From Streptomyces platensis (GTDB lineage Bacteria > Actinomycetota > Actinomycetes > Streptomycetales > Streptomycetaceae), in assembly GCF_008704855.1 (NCBI RefSeq), contig NZ_CP023691.1:744001-808000 (forward strand): DNA of 64,000 nt, in the 5' to 3' direction. Below, one piece after another: positions 7,234 to 14,980 of the stretch. Both the position numbers and the translations under genes were made by a program. The notes beneath the pieces were generated by a model that made no database searches, was not told the origin of the DNA, and was given only the letters and a program-made list of their open reading frames with translations. How positions within the stretch are numbered: the first letter of the stretch is position 1; the number at the start of each line of letters is the position of its first letter.

Positions 7234-8958
7234 ATGGTGGGCGACCACGGAAGCGGCCGGCGCGACACCGCCCGGCGCCGGCTCGATGCGCTGCCGGACG
7301 AGCTGCAACAGCGCCTCGACGCCCTGCGGCAGGGTCCCGGTGACCCGGCGAATCTGCTGCTGGAAGCCGTGCTGTCGGTGGGCCGGGGGCTGGAGCTGCC
7401 GCAGGTGCTGCGCCGCATCGTGGAAGCGGCGGTGGTGGTCGTGGACGCCGAGTACGGGGCGCTGGGCGTGGTGTCGGAGGGCACCCGGCTCACCCAGTTC
7501 CTGCCGGTCGGGGTCACCGACGCCGAGCAGCAGGCGATCGGCCGGCTGCCCGCGGGACACGGCATCCTGGGTGAGCTGATCCGTCATCCCCGCCCGCTGC
7601 GGCTCCCGGAGCTGTCCGAGCACCCGTCGTCGTACGGCTTTCCGCCGCACCACCCGCCCATGCACTCCTTCCTCGGGGTGCCCATCCGGGTCGGCGACGA
7701 GGTGTTCGGGAATCTCTATCTGACCGAGAAGCGGGGCGGCGGCGGGTTCGACGCCGAGGACGAGACGGTGCTCTCGACGCTGGCGGTGGCGGCGGGGGTC
7801 GCCATCGAGAACGCGCGGCTGTACGAGGAGGCCCGCTACCGGCAGCGGTGGCAGCAGGCCAACGGTGAGATCGTCGCCAGGCTGCTGCTGCCGGGGACGG
7901 ACGAGATGGCGGCCCTGGGGCTGATCGTGGACAAGGCCCGGGAGATTCTCACCGCGGATCTCGGTGTGATCGCGTTCCCCGAACAGGACGGCAGGGCGCT
8001 GCATGTCGCCCTGGCCTCCGGGGTCGACGCCGAGGCGCACCGCGGACTGGTCCTCCCCCGGCAGGGGTCGTTCATGGGAGCGGCACTCGACCTTCGGGAG
8101 CCGATGATCAGCACCCATGTCGAGCAGGATCCGCGGATCACCGCGGGGCCGCCGCGCTGGATGGGGCTGGGCCCCGCGGTCGCCGTGCCGATGATCACCG
8201 GTGGCCGGCCGCGTGGCGTGCTGCTGGTATCGCGAGTGCTGGAGCGGCCCCCGTTCACCGAGCTGGAGACCGGCCCGCTGCTGACCTTCGCGGGGCAGGC
8301 GGCCCTCGCCATGGAACTGGCCGACCAGCGCCGGTCCGCCGAGCAGCTCACCCTCCTTCAGGACCGCGACCGGATCGCCCGTGATCTGCACGATCTGGCG
8401 ATCCAGCGGCTGTTCGCGACGGGCATGACGCTCCAGAGCGCGGTCCGTTTCGTGGACCATCCGGAGGCGAGCGAGCGGCTGCTGCGCGCGGTGGACGATC
8501 TGGACGAGACGATCAAAATCATCAGGTCCACCATCTTCGGGCTGCGCGCCCATACGCCGGGCCGGGCCGGCCACGGGCTGCGGGCCCGCACCGTCACGGT
8601 GGTCGAACAGGCTGCCCGCGCCCTGGGGTTCACCCCGTCGCTCCGGATGCAGGGCCTCATCGACACCGATGTGCCGGCCGAGCTCGCGGAGCATGTGGTG
8701 GCGGTGCTGGGCGAGGCGCTGAGCAATGCCGCGCGGCATGCGCACGCCACCACGGTCGAGGTCTCGCTGGCCGTCGGCGGCGGTGCGCTGAGCCTGAGCG
8801 TCACGGACAACGGGGTGGGCCTGCCGCGTGACGGCCGGCGCAGCGGGCTGAGCAACCTCGCCAAGCGGGCGGAGAGCGTGGGCGGCGAGCTGACGCTGGC
8901 GGCACCGTCGCAGGGTGGCACCCTCCTGCTGTGGCAGGCGCCGCTCCCGTCGGCCTGA
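7234..8958 (+). CDS. DevS/DosT-like GAF sensor histidine kinase
   Basis: A 574-residue cytoplasmic kinase with DevS/OsdK architecture. GAF-A (about residues 50-195) includes PPHHPPMHSFLGVPIRVG and GNLYLTEKRGG; His139/His140 fall where DosS carries its haem-ligating His. GAF-B follows (about 210-365). The HisKA_3 box RIARDLHDLAIQRLFATG has phospho-acceptor His386. The ATPase domain shows EALSNAARHAH, DNGVGLP and SGLSNLAKRAESVGG. The ATG at 7234 follows GCGGAGGCC; a GTG 126 bp upstream is possible but gives no homologous sequence. It converges with the response regulator gene, 13 bp between stops. Haem binding and the signal (O2, NO, redox) are inferred from the family. Confidence 0.9.
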   Translation: MVGDHGSGRRDTARRRLDALPDELQQRLDALRQGPGDPANLLLEAVLSVGRGLELPQVLRRIVEAAVVVVDAEYGALGVVSEGTRLTQFLPVGVTDAEQQAIGRLPAGHGILGELIRHPRPLRLPELSEHPSSYGFPPHHPPMHSFLGVPIRVGDEVFGNLYLTEKRGGGGFDAEDETVLSTLAVAAGVAIENARLYEEARYRQRWQQANGEIVARLLLPGTDEMAALGLIVDKAREILTADLGVIAFPEQDGRALHVALASGVDAEAHRGLVLPRQGSFMGAALDLREPMISTHVEQDPRITAGPPRWMGLGPAVAVPMITGGRPRGVLLVSRVLERPPFTELETGPLLTFAGQAALAMELADQRRSAEQLTLLQDRDRIARDLHDLAIQRLFATGMTLQSAVRFVDHPEASERLLRAVDDLDETIKIIRSTIFGLRAHTPGRAGHGLRARTVTVVEQAARALGFTPSLRMQGLIDTDVPAELAEHVVAVLGEALSNAARHAHATTVEVSLAVGGGALSLSVTDNGVGLPRDGRRSGLSNLAKRAESVGGELTLAAPSQGGTLLLWQAPLPSA

Positions 8959-8971
8959 GCCGTTCCCGGGG

Positions 8972-9679
8972 TCAGAGCCGGTACGGTCCCGAGTCCCCGG
9001 CGGCCGGCGGCGGTCCCTGGGCGGCGAGGACGGCCGCCTGGATACGGCGTTCCACACCGAGCTTGGCCAGCAGCCGCGAGATGTGGTTCTTGACCGTCTT
9101 CTCGGAGAGGTAGAGCCGCTGCCCGATCTGACGGTTCGTCAGCCCTGCTCCGATCAGCCCGAGGATCTCCCGCTCCCGCGGCGACAGCCCGGACAGCGCG
9201 TCCGCCGCGGGCGCCTCGCCGGTGTCCACGCCGCGCAGGCTGTGCATCAGCCGCGCGGTGGTCGCCGGGTCCAGCATCGAGCGTCCGGCGGCGACCGTCC
9301 GGACAGCGGCGACCAGATCCGAACCCTTGATCTCCTTGAGGACGTAGCCCGCCGCGCCCGCCATGATCGCGTCCAGCAGCGCCTCGTCGTCGTCGAACGA
9401 AGTCAGCATCAGACACCCGAGTCCGGGCAGCCGCGACCGCAACTCCCGGCAGACGCTGATCCCGTCACCGTCCGGCAGCCGCACATCGAGCACGGCGACA
9501 TCCGGGCCGAGCGCCGGACCGCGGGCCAGCGCCCGCTCGGCGGTGCCGGCGTCGCCGACCACCTCGATATCGGGTTCCGCGTCGAGCAGGTCCCGCACAC
9601 CACGGCGCACCACTTCATGGTCGTCGAGCAGGAAGACCCGGATCGGCCGCTGCGGTGAGAACTCGCGTACGTCGCCCAT
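8972..9679 (-). CDS. DevR/DosR-like response regulator (NarL/FixJ family)
   Basis: A 235-residue two-domain regulator. The receiver starts [15 protein letters not shown], with phospho-acceptor Asp65 in [13 protein letters not shown], a switch Thr/Ser in [18 protein letters not shown] and the Lys of VLKEIKG. The C-terminal LuxR-type domain reads [20 protein letters not shown] and [20 protein letters not shown], almost the DosR recognition helix with its phospho-Thr context. It should be the partner of the adjacent kinase and activate the island genes. The ATG at 9679 follows GAGGACGCC; an in-frame ATG 45 bp upstream is an alternative start. It is divergent from the Rv1733c-like gene, with the best palindromic box between them. 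Confidence 0.93.
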   Translation of the reverse strand: MGDVREFSPQRPIRVFLLDDHEVVRRGVRDLLDAEPDIEVVGDAGTAERALARGPALGPDVAVLDVRLPDGDGISVCRELRSRLPGLGCLMLTSFDDDEALLDAIMAGAAGYVLKEIKGSDLVAAVRTVAAGRSMLDPATTARLMHSLRGVDTGEAPAADALSGLSPREREILGLIGAGLTNRQIGQRLYLSEKTVKNHISRLLAKLGVERRIQAAVLAAQGPPPAAGDSGPYRL

Positions 9680-9806
9680 GGCGTCCTCCACGCTCTCCTC
9701 GTGCGGTGCGGCGGTGCTTCTCATCGTCGTCCCGGGCACGGTGCGCACACCAGGGCCGAACGGGGCCGCCGCCCCCGCCGGGCCGACCCCGACCGGCCCC
9801 CCGCGA

Positions 9807-9820
9807 GGGCCGTTCGGCCC
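9807..9820. promoter_or_regulatory. palindromic DevR/OsdR-type box between response regulator and Rv1733c-like gene
   Basis: GGGCCGTTCGGCCC has perfect 5-bp arms with a 4-bp spacer; one more pair (A9806-T9822 region AGGGCC...GGCCCCT) is nearly symmetric. It lies 58 bp before the Rv1733c-like start and 127 bp before the regulator start, so one site could serve both. A weaker copy, GGGCCGAACGGGGC, lies at 9753-9766. Confidence 0.45.
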
Positions 9821-9878
9821 CTCCTGCCGGCTTCGCGCCGCGTGCGACGGTCGGGTCCACAGGCGCAGGGGGTGCGTG

Positions 9879-10454
9879 ATGGCTCGCAGCGAGTTCCTCC
9901 GGCCGTGGCGGGACAGCCCGCTCCGGCGGCGTTCGGATGTCGCGGAAGCCTGGCTGGTGCTGGTGACCGCCGTGCTGATCGCCCTGGGCGCACCGGCCGC
10001 CGGGCTGGCCGCCGCGCATGCGGTGGACGACGGTACCGGCCAGGAACGGCAGGGCCGGCAGAGCGTATCGGCCGTACTGACCGAGAACCCGCCGGCCCGG
10101 ATCGGGGTGGATGTCTCCGGTGGCGTCGGCGCGCGGGTGCACGCGACGGTGCGCTGGACGGCCGCCGACGGCGCCGCCCGGACGGGCGTCACGACGGTGT
10201 CGCCGGACCTGCGGGCCGGTGACCGCACCACCGCCTGGCTCGACCGCCACGGGGCGCTGGTGCGCGACCCGGTCACCCCCAGGCAGGCGACCGGCGAGAG
10301 CATCGCCGTCGGCACCGTGGCCGGCACCTCGGCCGGCCTGCTGCTCCTCGGCGCCCAGCGCACCGGCCGCGCCCTGCTGAACCGCCACCGCTACGCCCAG
10401 TGGGAGCGGGAGTGGGCGGCGGAGGATCCCCGCTGGGGGCAGCGGGCGACGTGA
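9879..10454 (+). CDS. Rv1733c-like membrane protein
   Basis: A 191-residue membrane protein with two hydrophobic segments: [20 protein letters not shown] near residues 22-42 and an alanine/glycine-rich [19 protein letters not shown] near 145-165. The region between (about 100 residues) would lie outside the cell and includes [13 protein letters not shown]. This matches the Rv1733c family, a strongly DosR-induced M. tuberculosis antigen of unknown function. A GTG directly before the ATG (GTGATG at 9876) could also serve as start. It is divergent from the DevR-like regulator and probably under its control. The function is unknown. Confidence 0.82.
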   Translation: MARSEFLRPWRDSPLRRRSDVAEAWLVLVTAVLIALGAPAAGLAAAHAVDDGTGQERQGRQSVSAVLTENPPARIGVDVSGGVGARVHATVRWTAADGAARTGVTTVSPDLRAGDRTTAWLDRHGALVRDPVTPRQATGESIAVGTVAGTSAGLLLLGAQRTGRALLNRHRYAQWEREWAAEDPRWGQRAT

Positions 10455-10518
10455 CACGGCGGGCTGCCGCCGGGGCGGTGGTCCGTGCGGCGCGCCCGGG
10501 GACGGCAGCCGTGGTGCC

Positions 10519-11316
10519 ATGGAAGGGACACCGACGAACGGAACCGTCACCATGACCGGCGCGCCGTCCCTGGCAGCGTGCCTGCACTCCCTGCGGGCCG
10601 TCATCTTCGACACCGACGGGGTCATCACCGACTCCGCCGCGGTACACGCCGCGGCCTGGAAAGACGCCTTCGACGCCTGCCTCGCGGCCGTGGGCGGGCA
10701 GCGCCCCTTCGACCCGGTGGACGACTATCTGCGCCATGTCGACGGCCGGTCCCGGCAGGACGGCGCGGCCGCCTTCCTGCGCTCCCGGGGCCTTGACCTG
10801 CCGCCCGGCGCCCCGGACGACGCACCGGGCACGGACACCGTCGGCGCCGTCGCGGCCCGCAAGGAAGAGCTCTTCAGCGCACGTCTGCGGAACGACCCCG
10901 TCGCCCCCTTCCCCGGCACCGTGCGCCTGCTGGAGGAGCTGCGGCGCCAGGGCGTGCCGTGTGCCGCCGTCTCGGCCTCACGCCATGCGACCGAGCTGCT
11001 GTCCGCGGCCGGGGTACGCCCGCTCTTCGAGGCAGTGGTGGACGGCAACGAGGCGAACCGGCTGCACCTGCCGGGGAAACCGGACCCGGCGCTCTTCGTG
11101 GAAGCGGCCCGGCGGCTCGGGATCCCGCCCGCGGACACCGCCGTCGTGGAGGACGCGCTGGCCGGGGTCGAGGCCGGCCGCCGCGGCGGATTCGGCCTGG
11201 TGGTGGGCGTGGACCGGACGGCCGGCCCGTACAGCGCCACCGCCCTGCGCCGCCGCGGCGCCGATGTCGTCGTGGCCGACCCCGGCGAGCTGCTGACGGC
11301 AGGAGCGGGCGGATGA
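10519..11316 (+). CDS. HAD-superfamily beta-phosphoglucomutase-like hydrolase
   Basis: A 265-residue HAD phosphatase/mutase. Motif I is AVIFDTDGVITDSAAVHAAAWKDAF (nucleophile Asp in DTD near residue 33), a helical cap follows, and motif III/IV is GKPDPALF...PADTAVVEDALAGVEAGRRGG. The start is uncertain: ATG 10519 (MEGTPTNG) or ATG 10552 (MTGAPSLAA); neither has a strong RBS, and homology begins just after 10552. The stop overlaps the start of the glycosyl hydrolase gene (ATGA at 11313). In M. tuberculosis the DosR-regulated Rv2006 (OtsB1) fuses just such a HAD domain to a GH65 domain; here the two are separate but coupled. With the GH65 partner it would turn trehalose or maltose into glucose-6-phosphate via beta-glucose-1-phosphate. 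Confidence 0.85.
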   Translation: MEGTPTNGTVTMTGAPSLAACLHSLRAVIFDTDGVITDSAAVHAAAWKDAFDACLAAVGGQRPFDPVDDYLRHVDGRSRQDGAAAFLRSRGLDLPPGAPDDAPGTDTVGAVAARKEELFSARLRNDPVAPFPGTVRLLEELRRQGVPCAAVSASRHATELLSAAGVRPLFEAVVDGNEANRLHLPGKPDPALFVEAARRLGIPPADTAVVEDALAGVEAGRRGGFGLVVGVDRTAGPYSATALRRRGADVVVADPGELLTAGAGG

Positions 11317-12653
11317 CCCACGCCTGGACCTGGTCGTACGAGGGGTACGACCCGGATACGGAGCGGCTGCGGGAAACCCTGTGCACCCTCGGCAACGGCT
11401 ACTTCGCCACCCGCGGCGCGGCGTCCGAGGTGCCCGCCGGGCCCGTGCACTATCCGGGCACCTACGCCGCCGGCTGCTACAACCGGCTCCTGTCCACCGT
11501 GGCGGGCCGCTCCGTCGAGAACGAGGACATGGTCAACCTCCCCAACTGGCTCCCGCTGCGCTACCGGATCTGCCCCGCCGAAGCGGCCCCCGGCCCCTGG
11601 CTCTCCCCCGACCACCCGTATCTGACGGAGCACCGGCAGACGCTGGACCTGCGGCACGGCACCCTGACCCGCTGGTCGGTCTACGAGGACGAGGCCGGAC
11701 GGCGGCTGACCGTGGAGCAGTGCCGCCTGGTGCACATGGGCGAGCCGCATCTGGCCGCGCTGCGCACCTGTTTCGCGTGCGACGGGTGGACGGGCGCGGT
11801 GGAGGTGGAGTCCGGGATCGACGGGGCGGTCCGCAACGCCGGCGTCGCGCGCTACCGCGGTCTGGCGGACCAGCATCTGACGGGCTGGGAGACCGGCGCC
11901 GAGCAGCCGGACACGGTGTGGCTGAGCTGCCGCACCCTCGACTCGGACATCCGTCTCGCGCTGGCCGCACGGACCCGGGTCCCGGGCGGCCACAACGGGG
12001 TGGCCCGGCCGCAGCTGACCGCCCTGCGGGCGTCCCACACCCTGGTACTGCCGCTCGCCCCCGACTCCCCCGCGGTCGTCGACAAAACGGTCGCGCTGTA
12101 CACCTCCCGCGACCCGGCGATCGAGAGCCCGCGGCACACGGCCGTGGACGCGGTGGCCCTCGCCCCGCACTTCCGGCAGCTGCGCGCCGCCCACCGCCGC
12201 GCCTGGGAGAACCTGTGGCGGCAGGCCAAGTTGGAGGTCCCCGGAGAGTCGGGCCGGATCCTGCGGCTGCACCTGTTCCATGTGCTCCAGACCCTCTCGC
12301 CGCACACCGCCGAGCTGGATGTCGGGGTGCCGGCCCGGGGTCTGCACGGCGAGGCGTACCGCGGGCCGGCTCTCCCTGGTGATCACCGACCCCCGCTTCC
12401 TGCGCACGCTGGACGCCGTCGGTCTCACCGGCAGCTTCGACATCCTCGGTGCCGCTCCGGACACGGCCCGCCGGGCGGACGACGGGCCGTGGACCACCGG
12501 AGGCGGCGAGTCCATCACCTCCGCAGCGGCCCCTCACAGCTGAAGTCCGCGGTGCCGGCCTTGCCCGAGGACCAGATCTCGGTGGGGCCGAAGGAGCAGT
12601 TCATATCGGCGAAGTTGTTCGCCGCGGGCTCGGCGCGGTCGAGGATGAAGTAG
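11313..12653 (+). pseudogene. GH65 glycoside hydrolase/phosphorylase, N-terminal fragment cut by a deletion
   Basis: The frame starts as a normal GH65 protein (trehalose/maltose/kojibiose phosphorylase family): WSYEGYDPDTERLRETLCTLGNGYFATRGAASE, then the N-terminal beta-sandwich up to RILRLHLFHVLQTLSPHT and GLHGEAYRG at about residue 350. GH65 proteins run to about 780 residues, and after GEAYRG the catalytic (alpha/alpha)6 barrel with its acid FWDxE motif should follow. Instead homology stops at about 12360-12366, and the frame reads into unrelated sequence until TGA at 12651-12653, over the 3' end of the convergent collagenase gene. The catalytic part is missing, so the product should be inactive. 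The head is uninterrupted, which suggests a fairly recent deletion. Confidence 0.8.
12361..12543 (+). pseudogene. STAS-domain (anti-anti-sigma factor-like) 3' remnant
   Basis: From about 12361 a different frame from GH65 reads GRLSLVITDPRFLRTLDAV followed by GLTGSFDILGAA, and ends TSAAAPHS with TGA at 12541-12543. This resembles the last strand-helix part of STAS anti-anti-sigma factors (RLxLV...LxxTGLxxxFDI). It has no start codon or N-terminal half. It is best read as the tail of a neighbouring gene brought against the GH65 head by deletion of what lay between. Its last 29 bp overlap the convergent collagenase gene. Family assignment from 60 residues is tentative. Confidence 0.55.
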
Positions 12654-14842
12654 TCGACCGTTTCGGCCATGTCCTTGAAGACCTGGTCGGGGCTGCCGGA
12701 GTTGCTGAGGTTGGCGGTGATCCGGCCGGTGCAGATGAACCGGCCGTACGCCGGGTCGCCGCTGTCCTTGCAGGTGGGACGGCTGGCGGTGGCGGCCGTG
12801 ATGGCGCTCTGGACGTCGGCGGGGCGGGACAGTTTCAGCGAGCCGTTGGGGACGAAGCTCGTCTTCGGTACGAAGAGGTCGTCGACGATGGCGATCTGGG
12901 CGTTGAGGAAGGCGTCGTACTGCTGCTGGAGCCCCTGGTCGGACCCCATGCGGTTGCGCCAGGAGTCGAACGCGGACGGGTCGTCGGCGCGCAGATACCG
13001 GTACATCTCCTGGAGCTTCCCCGGGTAGTCGCGCCACAGGAACTCGAAGAACGTCCCGGCGTAGTTGTAGAAGCGGAAGCCGTCACCGTCGTAGGTCGCG
13101 TGGAGCAGCTGGTTGATGCTCATCCGCGGTCCGCCGCCCGCCGTGTCCGCGATGATGCCCTTGACCAGGGACCGGCGTACGGCGATCCCGTCGTCACGGG
13201 TCGAGCCGTCGAAGAATTCGGCGCTGCCCTCGTCCATCGCGGTGGTGCGGTCGCCCTGGTACCAGGGGCCTTCACCGAAGAAGCCGGGGACGGCGAAGCG
13301 GCCGTTGAGGTAGTGCACGTACTCGTGCCGGAAGAGCTCTTCGAGGGTGAGGCTGGAGTCCTGGGGGACGCGGCGCTGGTAGGTGTAGAAGGTGGCGCCG
13401 CGCTCGATGTAGACGCCGCCGTTGTTGGTGCCCATGCCGGTGAGCAGCGGGTGGTAGATCTCGTAGTCGGCGCGCGAGGCGTACAGCACGATGGTCAGGG
13501 TGGTGTTGGGGTCGCCGGCGAGCGGTTCGGTGGTGCCGACCACCCGGTGGAACTGCGCCCTGACCTGCTTGGACGCATAGTAGAGCTGGTCGACGGTGGC
13601 GCGGTCGAGGGCGGTGCGGACCTTGATGGCGCCGTTGTCGTAGGAGTACGTGCGCGGGAAGATCCGCTTTTCGATGTCCGCCTTGCACACCCCGTACGGG
13701 GCACAGGCCTCGAAGTAGTTGAGCCAACTGGCGATCTTGGCCCAGGGCTCGCTGCCCTCCCCGTAGTTCTGCACGGTGGTCGGGAGCAGCGCGCCGAGGT
13801 CGGTGATGATGCCCTGCTTGAGCGAGGCGATCTCACCGAAGCGACCGTACTCACTGAGGGCGTCGCGGACGACCCAGGCGTTGGGGGTGCCCTTGAGGTG
13901 GGTGTACCCGACGAAGCCCTTGAAGACGGCGCGGTAGCCGGGGTCGGCGGTGACCGCGGCCTGGAACGCGGTGTCCTTGTTGCCGGGGTAGACGCCCAGG
14001 TAGTTGACGGAGAGCGCGGCGAGCGCGGCGTTCCCCCACGCGGGGTCCTTGTGGGTGGCGGTGTGGGACGGGTCCATGGTCGCCAGGACCTTGCGGATCA
14101 GGCCGAGTTGATGCTGCCGCAGCCCGGGGGCGCTGGCGGCGTTCAGGGCCTCGCGCAGGGTGTCGGCGTTGGCCCGGGTGACGTCGAAGGTACGGGCCGC
14201 GCCGGCGAAGGCGTCGACCGCGCGGCGGATGGCGTCGACGGTCGGGCCGTCGGTGGTGTCGATCTCGCCGTGCGAGAAGTCCTGGTAGGCCACCGCGTGC
14301 AGATAGGTGAACATCTCGTACAGATGGCTGGAGTTCTTGCCGTCGTGGGCGGCGGCCAGCCCGGTGATGCGACGGGCCACGGCCTGGACATGGGCGTCGG
14401 ACATGACGGGGATGAGCCGGGCGTCCCACGTCCACACGAGCTTGCGCAGACAGTCGTCGGCGGTGACGGCCGGGTCGGCGAGGAAGTCCGCGAACTGTTC
14501 GGGACTCAGCCCCGTGATGCCGTCGAGGGTGCAGGGGGCGACGGCGGGTCTGGAGCCGGGTGGTACGGCGGTGGGTCTGGTCTGCGGGCCCGGTATCCGG
14601 CCGCGCTCGGTGAGTGAGCGGGGTGCCGGCGCCGGCTGCGGGGTGAACTTCGGTGTCCTGGCGCGGCGTTGGACCTGGTCGAAGGGGTTGGGGGTGGGCG
14701 CGGCGGCCCGCTGTCCGAGCCGCTGTGCGGGGGTGGCCGGCGCTTGGGGCGCGGCCTGGGCCGACTGGACGACCGGCAGGGCGAGGGCCGTGACGAGTGT
14801 CGCGGCCAGCAGGATCCTGCGCGGTGTGGGCGAATGTGACAC
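12515..14842 (-). CDS. secreted M9 microbial collagenase
   Basis: A 775-residue secreted metalloprotease. The signal peptide is clear: RRILLAATLVTALALPVVQSAQA, followed by a proline/alanine-rich pro-region. Residues about 100-400 form the helical activator part of peptidase M9. The zinc site is HEYVH at residues 506-510, with the third ligand Glu expected in TTAMDEGSAEFF about 30 residues on. The C-terminal part (QIAIVDDLFVPKTSFVPNGSL to FSCEGPLRR) lacks obvious PKD or PPC repeats, so collagen binding may be weak. It should cut collagen-like or other proteins outside the cell. Its 3' end runs into the GH65/STAS deletion scar, but the frame closes cleanly with TGA at 12515. It is divergent from the aminopeptidase P gene. 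Confidence 0.9.
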   Translation of the reverse strand: MSHSPTPRRILLAATLVTALALPVVQSAQAAPQAPATPAQRLGQRAAAPTPNPFDQVQRRARTPKFTPQPAPAPRSLTERGRIPGPQTRPTAVPPGSRPAVAPCTLDGITGLSPEQFADFLADPAVTADDCLRKLVWTWDARLIPVMSDAHVQAVARRITGLAAAHDGKNSSHLYEMFTYLHAVAYQDFSHGEIDTTDGPTVDAIRRAVDAFAGAARTFDVTRANADTLREALNAASAPGLRQHQLGLIRKVLATMDPSHTATHKDPAWGNAALAALSVNYLGVYPGNKDTAFQAAVTADPGYRAVFKGFVGYTHLKGTPNAWVVRDALSEYGRFGEIASLKQGIITDLGALLPTTVQNYGEGSEPWAKIASWLNYFEACAPYGVCKADIEKRIFPRTYSYDNGAIKVRTALDRATVDQLYYASKQVRAQFHRVVGTTEPLAGDPNTTLTIVLYASRADYEIYHPLLTGMGTNNGGVYIERGATFYTYQRRVPQDSSLTLEELFRHEYVHYLNGRFAVPGFFGEGPWYQGDRTTAMDEGSAEFFDGSTRDDGIAVRRSLVKGIIADTAGGGPRMSINQLLHATYDGDGFRFYNYAGTFFEFLWRDYPGKLQEMYRYLRADDPSAFDSWRNRMGSDQGLQQQYDAFLNAQIAIVDDLFVPKTSFVPNGSLKLSRPADVQSAITAATASRPTCKDSGDPAYGRFICTGRITANLSNSGSPDQVFKDMAETVDYFILDRAEPAANNFADMNCSFGPTEIWSSGKAGTADFSCEGPLRR

Positions 14843-14924
14843 CTGAACCTCCGAGAGGGGGTGGGGGGTTGTGTGGGGGGTGGGGTGTTGGCCTTCACTC
14901 CACGAGGTGTGACCTATAACATAG

Positions 14925-14937
14925 TAATGTGAAATTG
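14925..14937. promoter_or_regulatory. candidate GntR operator upstream of aminopeptidase P
   Basis: TAATGTGAAATTG resembles CAATGTCACGTTG at 17189-17201, upstream of the GntR gene: AATGT-N-A-NN-TTG is shared (9 of 13). It lies in an AT-rich island (14908-14945) that stands out from the GC-rich surroundings, 44 bp before the aminopeptidase start. This suggests the local GntR protein controls both genes. Confidence 0.4.
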
Positions 14938-14980
14938 CACTGACAAGGCTTCAGAACCCACCTTTCCCGGAGGCGTCGAC

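Noticed and set aside
6589..9057. Long minus-strand frame opposite the DevS-like kinase
   Set aside because: Composition is that of antisense to a conserved kinase; no domains are visible, while the kinase shows all its motifs.
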